DNA of 5,057 nucleotides from Rhodoferax sp. (GTDB taxonomy: Bacteria > Pseudomonadota > Gammaproteobacteria > Burkholderiales > Burkholderiaceae_C): positions 1 to 5,057 of the forward strand of contig JAQSDS010000156.1 in the NCBI GenBank assembly GCA_029946045.1, in the 5' to 3' direction. The position numbers and the translations under genes were made by a program. Shown one piece after another: positions 1-5,057 of this stretch. Under the pieces are notes generated by a model, which had not been told where the DNA came from, made no database searches, and saw only the letters and a program-made list of their open reading frames with translations. Every line of letters begins with the position of its first letter. The first letter of the stretch is position 1.

Positions 1-585
<585 letters not shown>

Positions 586-614
586 TCAAGTGAATAAATA
601 GGAAATAAGTCAGG

Positions 615-636
615 CGGCGCGCTTCATGCCGCGCCG
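615..636 (-). repeat. GC-rich inverted repeat between bphI and bphD
   Basis: CGGCGCG (615-621) and CGCGCCG (630-636) are perfect 7-bp inverted copies around an 8-nt loop, inside the 69-nt spacer between the bphI stop (646) and the bphD start (576). In the transcript this would form a stable hairpin just after bphI. No U-run follows it on the minus strand (the next bases are CCTGACTTATTTCC), so it does not look like an intrinsic terminator. It could be an mRNA-processing or stability element, or have no role. The repeat is directly visible; any function is inferred. Confidence 0.5.
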
Positions 637-645
637 GGTCTGATT

Positions 646-1686
646 TCAAGCGGCGGCAAAGGTCAACCCTCGTTCACGCGCCATGGTCATGGCGGTATCT
701 TCGATCATGTCTTCTTGCCCGCCCACCATGCCGCGTCGGCCCATCTCAACCAAAATGTCGCGGGCTGAGACGCCGTACTTTTTCTCGGCACGTTTGGCAA
801 ACAGCAAGAAGGAAGAATAGACCCCGGCATAGCCCAGGGTGAGCGAGTCGCGGTCGATGCGGATAGCGTGGTCCATCATGGGCACCACTAGGTCTTCGGC
901 CACGTCCTGAATCTTGTATACATTCACGCCGGTCTCTATGCCCATGCGCGCGCACACGGCCACAAACACTTCCATGGGCGTGTTGCCGGCACCAGCGCCC
1001 AGGCCGGCAGCGGCAGCGTCAATGCGGGTGGCACCGACTTCAACCGCGGCGATGGAATTGGCCACACCCATGGCCATGTTGTGGTGACCGTGGAAACCCA
1101 GCTCGGTGTCGGACTGCAGTACGGCGCGCACCGCCCCCAGGCGGGCACGCACATCGTCGGGCAGCATGTAGCCGGCCGAGTCGGTGATGTAAATGCAGTT
1201 GGCGCCATAGCTTTCCATCAGCAGGGCCTGCGTCACCAACTTCTCGGGAGATGCCATGTGGGCCATCATCAAAAAGCCCACAGTGTCCAAGCCCAAGGCG
1301 CGGGACTTTCCGATGTGTTGTTCGGAGACATCGGCCTCGGTGCAATGCGTCGCCACGCGGATGGTCTTCACGCCCAGGTCTTTGGCCATGAGCAGATGGT
1401 CCACCGTGCCGATGCCGGGAATCAAGAGGGCCGAGACGCGGGCTTGCTTCATCAGCGGCACAACCGCACCCAGGTACTCTTCATCGGTATGCGCCGGAAA
1501 ACCGTAGTTGACGGACGAGCCGCCCAGGCCATCGCCGTGGGTCACTTCAATCAGCGGCACGCCGGCGGCGTCTAGGCCACAGGCCACGGTCTTCATCTGG
1601 TCCAGCGTCATCAGGTGGCGCTTGGGGTGCATGCCGTCACGCAATGTCATGTCGTGAACGGTTACTCTTTTGCCTTGCAAATTCAT
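646..1686 (-). CDS. bphI: 4-hydroxy-2-oxovalerate aldolase
   Basis: A class II, divalent-metal-dependent pyruvate aldolase of the DmpG/MhpE/BphI family. It cleaves 4-hydroxy-2-oxovalerate to pyruvate and acetaldehyde in the cytoplasm, and in this family the acetaldehyde is channelled directly to the partner dehydrogenase (here BphJ). The protein is 346 residues, the normal family length. The N-terminal [14 protein letters not shown] segment supplies Arg16, Asp17 and His20; FHGHHNM supplies metal ligands His199 and His201; Tyr290 lies in [10 protein letters not shown]. These match the catalytic residues known for BphI and DmpG. The C-terminal communication domain used for contact with the dehydrogenase is present ([12 protein letters not shown]). 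The ATG at 1686 follows GGGAG with good spacing and lies 18 nt after the bphJ stop, which indicates co-transcription and probably coordinated translation. No defect is seen. Alternative symbols are mhpE or dmpG homologue; the bph name rests on the neighbours. Confidence 0.96.
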   Translation of the reverse strand: MNLQGKRVTVHDMTLRDGMHPKRHLMTLDQMKTVACGLDAAGVPLIEVTHGDGLGGSSVNYGFPAHTDEEYLGAVVPLMKQARVSALLIPGIGTVDHLLMAKDLGVKTIRVATHCTEADVSEQHIGKSRALGLDTVGFLMMAHMASPEKLVTQALLMESYGANCIYITDSAGYMLPDDVRARLGAVRAVLQSDTELGFHGHHNMAMGVANSIAAVEVGATRIDAAAAGLGAGAGNTPMEVFVAVCARMGIETGVNVYKIQDVAEDLVVPMMDHAIRIDRDSLTLGYAGVYSSFLLFAKRAEKKYGVSARDILVEMGRRGMVGGQEDMIEDTAMTMARERGLTFAAA

Positions 1687-1704
1687 GTTTTTCTCCCTGG
1701 GGGA

Positions 1705-2634
1705 TCAGACGGTGGCGGCTTCGGCAGCGGTGAGACTCAGCGTGAGCGTACCGGTGAGGATTTCTTCGGCAAACATTTCAGCGGTGCGGGCTGCTGCGGC
1801 AGTCATGATGTCCAAATTGCCGGCGTACTTGGGCAGGTAGTCGCCCAGGCCTTCCACTTCCAAAAAGACGGAAACGCGCCTGCCGTCAAACACCGGGCCG
1901 TTGACCAGCTTGTAGCCGGGCACGTACTTCTGCACTTCCTTGATCATGGCGTGGATGGATGCGGTAATCGCAGCCTGGTCCGGCTCGGTTTCGGTCAGGC
2001 AATGCACGGTGTCGCGCATCATCATGGCAGGCTCTGCCGGGTTAATGATAATGATGGCCTTGCCCTTTTTGGCACGGCCCACTTTTTCCACCGCAGCGGA
2101 AGTGGTGCGGGTGAACTCGTCGATGTTCTTGCGCGTGCCGGGGCCGACCGAGCGACTGGACACCGTCGCCACGATTTCGCCGTAAGCAACCGCTTGCACG
2201 CGGCTCACCGCTGCCACCATAGGGATGGTGGCCTGGCCACCGCAGGTGACCATGTTAACGTTCATCTCGCCCTTGCCCAGGTGTTCCATCAGGTTCACTG
2301 GTGGAACACAGAACGGGCCGATGGCGGCAGGCGTCAGGTCGATCATCATCACACCCAGCGCATTGAGCTTGCGCGAATTTTCGGTATGCACGTAGGCGCT
2401 GGTGGCGTCAAAGGCGATTTGCACGCCATCGGCCAGCACATGCGGCAGCAGGCCATCGACACCGTCAGCGGTGGTTTTGATGCCCATCTTGTGGGCGCGT
2501 TTCAGGCCGTCGGATTCGGGGTCGATGCCCACCATCCAGACCGGCTCCAGAACCGGGCTGCGTTGCAGTTTGGCCAGCAAGTCGGTACCGATATTGCCGG
2601 GCCCGATCAGGGCGCATTTGATTTTTTTGGCCAT
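1705..2634 (-). CDS. bphJ: Acetaldehyde dehydrogenase (acylating)
   Basis: Converts acetaldehyde, NAD+ and CoA to acetyl-CoA and NADH, and in this family works in a complex with the aldolase (BphI here). The 309-residue length is typical of the DmpF/MhpF/BphJ family. The Rossmann nucleotide-binding loop GPGNIGTD is at residues 11-18. The catalytic thiol is Cys131 in [14 protein letters not shown]. The C-terminal substrate and dimer region ([16 protein letters not shown] and [20 protein letters not shown]) is intact. The start is the ATG at 2634, preceded by AAAGGA with a 6-nt spacer and only 16 nt after the bphH stop. The downstream gap to bphI is 18 nt, so H-J-I form a tight translational block. 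No frameshift or missing residue is seen. Assignment to the biphenyl pathway rather than phenol or 3-phenylpropionate pathways comes from the bphD and bphB neighbours. Confidence 0.96.
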   Translation of the reverse strand: MAKKIKCALIGPGNIGTDLLAKLQRSPVLEPVWMVGIDPESDGLKRAHKMGIKTTADGVDGLLPHVLADGVQIAFDATSAYVHTENSRKLNALGVMMIDLTPAAIGPFCVPPVNLMEHLGKGEMNVNMVTCGGQATIPMVAAVSRVQAVAYGEIVATVSSRSVGPGTRKNIDEFTRTTSAAVEKVGRAKKGKAIIIINPAEPAMMMRDTVHCLTETEPDQAAITASIHAMIKEVQKYVPGYKLVNGPVFDGRRVSVFLEVEGLGDYLPKYAGNLDIMTAAAARTAEMFAEEILTGTLTLSLTAAEAATV

Positions 2635-2650
2635 GAGGTTTCCTTTGCAG

Positions 2651-3433
2651 TCAATGAAAGCGCACCGAGCAGCCGCCGATGCCGCCTATGGTGACGCGGA
2701 AGTGGTCGCCGGCCTGAGCCGGGAACATGGCGGCTAGTGCGCCGGAGAGGATCACCTCGCCGGCCTTGAGGCCAATGCCCAGGCGGCCCAGGGTGTTGGC
2801 CAGCCAGGCCACAGCATTGACCGGCGAGCCCAGGGCGGCGGCTCCGGCGCCGGTGGCGATGATCTCGCCGTTTTTCTCCAGCACCATGCCGCAAGTGGTC
2901 AGGTCGAGCTTGCGCGGGTCCACGGCAGTGCTGCCTAGCACGAACATGCCGCAGGAGGCGTTGTCGGCGATGGTGTCCTGGATCTTAATTTTCCAGTCGC
3001 GGATGCGCGAGTCGACGATCTCGAAGCAGGGCATGACGAAGTCCGTGGCGGCCAGCACGTCGGCGTTGGTCACGCCGGGGCCCATCAGGTCTTTTTTCAG
3101 GACAAAGGCGATTTCGCCTTCGGCCTTGGGCTGAATCAGGGAGGCCATGGCGATGCTGCCGCCGTCGCTGCCGATCATGCCGTCGAGCATGTAGCCGAAG
3201 TCGGGCTGGTAGACACCCAGCATATTCATCACCGCCGCGCTGGTGACGCCGATTTTCTTGCCGACGATGCGCTCGCCGGCCTGCAGGCGGCGCGAAATCA
3301 TGCGCTGCTGGATGTGGTAGGCGTGCTCGATGGTGATGTCGGGGTAGCGGTTGGTCAGCGGCTCGACCACGGTTTGGGTGGTCATGGCGTGGTACAGCTC
3401 GTCGCCCAGGGTTTCTATCAGTTCAGGGGTCAT
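2651..3433 (-). CDS. bphH: 2-hydroxypenta-2,4-dienoate hydratase
   Basis: Adds water to 2-hydroxypenta-2,4-dienoate, the five-carbon product of BphD, giving 4-hydroxy-2-oxovalerate for BphI. It is 260 residues long, the normal size for the MhpD/DmpE/BphH hydratases of the fumarylacetoacetate-hydrolase-like fold. GKKIGVTS (58-65) is the conserved N-terminal motif. Glu105 and Glu107 in [10 protein letters not shown], with Glu138 in [12 protein letters not shown], match the metal ligands known in MhpD (106/108/139). The conserved [10 protein letters not shown] segment follows. The ATG at 3433 gives the usual [10 protein letters not shown] start, but the 27 bases before it have no GGAG-like Shine-Dalgarno sequence, unlike bphB, bphJ and bphI. 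Upstream is the bphC/bphK deletion scar rather than an intact gene, so its translation may depend on weak initiation or on ribosomes arriving from upstream. The coding sequence itself looks undamaged. Confidence 0.95.
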   Translation of the reverse strand: MTPELIETLGDELYHAMTTQTVVEPLTNRYPDITIEHAYHIQQRMISRRLQAGERIVGKKIGVTSAAVMNMLGVYQPDFGYMLDGMIGSDGGSIAMASLIQPKAEGEIAFVLKKDLMGPGVTNADVLAATDFVMPCFEIVDSRIRDWKIKIQDTIADNASCGMFVLGSTAVDPRKLDLTTCGMVLEKNGEIIATGAGAAALGSPVNAVAWLANTLGRLGIGLKAGEVILSGALAAMFPAQAGDHFRVTIGGIGGCSVRFH

Positions 3434-3445
3434 GTCGGTTCGGGT

Positions 3446-3455
3446 TTTCTAGAAA
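3446..3455. repeat. 10-bp perfect palindrome upstream of bphH
   Basis: TTTCTAGAAA is its own reverse complement and lies 12 nt before the bphH ATG, where a ribosome binding site would be expected. It sits in the 87-nt spacer (3434-3520) between the bphK remnant and bphH. It is too short and has no loop to form a convincing hairpin. A protein-binding half-site or chance are both possible. Only the palindrome is observed. Confidence 0.3.
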
Positions 3456-3520
3456 TAGTTGGCGCATGTTTTGGGTGGCAGTGCGCAGAGCGGGCCGCTT
3501 CAGCGACCCTGAGAGCCTGT

Positions 3521-3643
3521 TCAGTCTTGAATCAAGCCCTCGGCGCGCAATGCTGCCGGAACCGCTTCGCGACCCCCGACACGGCCCAGGAAGGCCTGCA
3601 GCGCGGGTCAGGGCGACAGGCCCTGGTTGACATAGGCGGCCCC
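3521..3643 (-). pseudogene. bphK: bphK remnant: last ~40 codons of a glutathione S-transferase gene
   Basis: Read on the minus strand from about 3643, this segment encodes GAAYVNQGLSP, then an in-frame TGA (3608-3610), then PALQAFLGRVGGREAV and PAALRAEGLIQD, ending at the TGA at 3521-3523. This matches the C-terminus of LB400-type BphK as I recall it (YVNIDLSPW PSLQAF, GRVGGREAVQSALRAEGLI). BphK is a GST of about 203 residues found between bphC and bphH and linked to dechlorination of pathway metabolites. Everything upstream is gone, including the N-terminal thioredoxin-like domain that binds glutathione. The internal TGA falls where the homologue has Trp (TGG), so the remnant is also decaying. 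It lies exactly where bphK belongs, 87 nt before bphH. There is no possibility of GST activity. The identification rests on a roughly 40-codon alignment and gene order. Confidence 0.88.
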
Positions 3644-3690
3644 CCGTCCTTGAACGCGAATCCCATGTAACCCAAGCTTTTGATACTCAT
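3532..3690 (-). other. Chimeric 52-aa open frame across the bphC/bphK deletion junction
   Basis: Translation from the preserved bphC start at 3690 would read 15 bphC codons, then continue in a frame different from bphK through the scar, ending at the TGA at 3532-3534. The predicted peptide starts MSIKSLGYMGFAFKD and continues with an Arg/Pro/Cys-rich tail (STRACRPDPRCRPSW) that resembles no family I know. The strong TAAGGAG site before it means ribosomes probably do initiate here. It is best seen as a by-product of the deletion, not a functional gene. Confidence 0.35.
3646..3690 (-). pseudogene. bphC: bphC remnant: first 15 codons of 2,3-dihydroxybiphenyl 1,2-dioxygenase
   Basis: The codons MSIKSLGYMGFAFKD match the conserved N-terminus of BphC (MSIRSLGYMGFAVSD in LB400, from memory). 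BphC is the extradiol ring-cleavage dioxygenase of about 298 residues that converts 2,3-dihydroxybiphenyl to HOPDA. The homology stops abruptly at the GAC codon at 3646-3648. A run of six C on the plus strand (3640-3645) follows, and then the bphK C-terminal remnant begins. The catalytic C-terminal domain, with the two His and one Glu that bind Fe(II), is absent. The start is just 10 nt after the bphB stop, the normal position for bphC, and its ribosome binding site is intact. The gene is therefore inactivated by deletion and cannot cleave the ring. Confidence 0.9.
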
Positions 3691-3696
3691 TTCTGT

Positions 3697-3700
3697 CTCC

Positions 3701-3703
<3 letters not shown>
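3697..3703 (-). promoter_or_regulatory. Ribosome binding site of the lost bphC gene
   Basis: TAAGGAG on the minus strand combines the bphB stop codon TAA (3701-3703) with a near-perfect Shine-Dalgarno sequence, 6 nt before the bphC ATG at 3690. Overlap of stop and ribosome binding site suggests bphC was translationally coupled to bphB. The site survived the deletion and now drives only the short chimeric frame. Confidence 0.75.
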
Positions 3704-4564
<861 letters not shown>

Positions 4565-4573
4565 TCACGCGCA

Positions 4574-5057
4574 TCACTGCGGTTTGGCTTTCAGCAGGTC
4601 CCGCAGGTTCAAGCCGGCATCTTGCAACTGTCCGGCCGAAACAGGAACCCGTGCGACCACCAATCGGGTCGCCACGGAAAATTCTTTCGCGGCGTTGATC
4701 GCCGTTGCGGCTTCAACTCGGCCATCGAGCAGCCGGAACAACACCAAGGGCTGACCGTTCTGCGTATCGCCGCGCGGAACAATTTCTCCGGGCCCTTCGG
4801 CGTCGCCAATCATCTGGATGCGGTGGCCCGCAATCTCCGTCCACGAAGTCGGCACCTGGAGCGCCGGCACTGGCTTGTCTAACATAGCGCTGGCGACGGC
4901 TTCAGCCTGCGCCTGGCTATTCAGGTAAGTCTCCAGCGAACGCTGACCGCCGCCCCGCAGCGGCCAGGCGGCCACGTCACCGGCGGCGAACACGTCAGGA
5001 CACGAGCTCGCCCCCGTGGCGTCAACCAGCACGCCGCGCGCGCAGGCAATGCCGGCC
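4574..5057 (-). CDS. bphA4: Biphenyl dioxygenase ferredoxin reductase component, 3' part
   Basis: FAD-dependent NADH:ferredoxin reductase of the multicomponent biphenyl dioxygenase. It passes electrons from NADH to the Rieske ferredoxin BphA3, which reduces the terminal oxygenase. Only the last 160 codons are visible (family about 400-410 residues); the frame is open from the right edge to the TGA at 4574. The visible part begins in the second FAD-contact region, where VFAAGDVAAWP (visible residues 22-32) is the conserved motif whose Asp binds the FAD ribityl chain. GQRSLETYLNSQAQA and SWTEIAGHRIQMIGD follow and are typical of the BphA4 C-terminal interface domain of the LB400 type. The N-terminal FAD and NADH GxGxxG motifs are outside the window. 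Being just upstream of bphB (42-nt gap) fits the A3-A4-B order of LB400/KF707. The sequence appears less like LB400 than bphD does. A reductase of a related alkylbenzene dioxygenase is a minor alternative. Confidence 0.92.
   Translation of the reverse strand, partial: AGIACARGVLVDATGASSCPDVFAAGDVAAWPLRGGGQRSLETYLNSQAQAEAVASAMLDKPVPALQVPTSWTEIAGHRIQMIGDAEGPGEIVPRGDTQNGQPLVLFRLLDGRVEAATAINAAKEFSVATRLVVARVPVSAGQLQDAGLNLRDLLKAKPQ

Noticed and set aside
1081..1575. Plus-strand open frame of 164 codons inside bphI
   Set aside because: It is antisense to the conserved aldolase coding sequence and its translation matches no family.
1615..2694. Long plus-strand open frame (359 codons)
   Set aside because: It lies opposite bphJ, whose minus-strand product has a complete Rossmann loop, catalytic Cys131 and normal length. 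The plus-strand product is His/Gly-rich with no recognisable domain, as expected of an antisense frame in GC-rich DNA.
3521..3536. CTTGAATCAAG-type short palindrome near the bphK stop as a terminator
   Set aside because: The arms are 5 bp with a 1-nt centre, AT-rich, part of the bphK coding remnant, and have no following U-run.
3608..3610. TGA in the bphK remnant as a selenocysteine codon
   Set aside because: The gene has lost its N-terminal domain and start, the homologue has Trp at this point, and no selenocysteine insertion hairpin was noticed.
3314..3670. Plus-strand open frame covering the bphB-bphH gap
   Set aside because: It overlaps the start of bphH and the deletion scar; the opposite strand gives clear bphC and bphK remnants, so this frame is incidental.
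3434..3700. Insertion sequence or transposon scar at the bphC/bphK junction
   Set aside because: No terminal inverted repeats, target duplication or transposase fragments are seen; the bphC and bphK segments abut directly, which fits a simple deletion.

Overview
All genes in this GC-rich window lie on the minus strand and form a slice of a biphenyl (bph) catabolic operon of the LB400/KF707 gene order. In transcription order (right to left) they are: the C-terminal part of the dioxygenase ferredoxin reductase bphA4 (runs off the right edge), dihydrodiol dehydrogenase bphB, a scar where bphC and bphK should be, 2-hydroxypenta-2,4-dienoate hydratase bphH, acylating acetaldehyde dehydrogenase bphJ, 4-hydroxy-2-oxovalerate aldolase bphI, and the first 192 codons of HOPDA hydrolase bphD (runs off the left edge). 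The protein families and order fit an aromatic-degrading beta- or gammaproteobacterium (Burkholderia/Comamonas/Polaromonas/Pseudomonas type). bph clusters are often mobile, so the host cannot be named from this window.

The genes work as one pathway. BphA4 feeds electrons from NADH to the ring-hydroxylating dioxygenase. BphB oxidises the cis-dihydrodiol to 2,3-dihydroxybiphenyl. BphC would normally cleave that ring to HOPDA. BphD hydrolyses HOPDA to benzoate and 2-hydroxypenta-2,4-dienoate. BphH hydrates the dienoate, BphI splits the product into pyruvate and acetaldehyde, and BphJ converts acetaldehyde to acetyl-CoA. The complete genes are tightly packed (16-18 nt gaps for H-J-I) and keep their catalytic residues.

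The main observation is in the 267 bases between bphB and bphH (3434-3700). They look non-coding at first sight. They hold the first 15 codons of bphC, with an intact Shine-Dalgarno site, joined near a six-C run (3640-3645) to the last roughly 40 codons of bphK, a glutathione S-transferase gene. One probable deletion has therefore removed nearly all of the extradiol dioxygenase gene and most of the GST gene while leaving the rest of the operon open. The bphK remnant also has an in-frame TGA. The pathway as seen here cannot cleave the ring unless a dioxygenase is supplied from elsewhere.

No promoter, transcription terminator, tRNA/rRNA, CRISPR array or insertion sequence was seen. The operon enters and leaves the window without its ends. 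Plus-strand open frames are shadows of the minus-strand genes.
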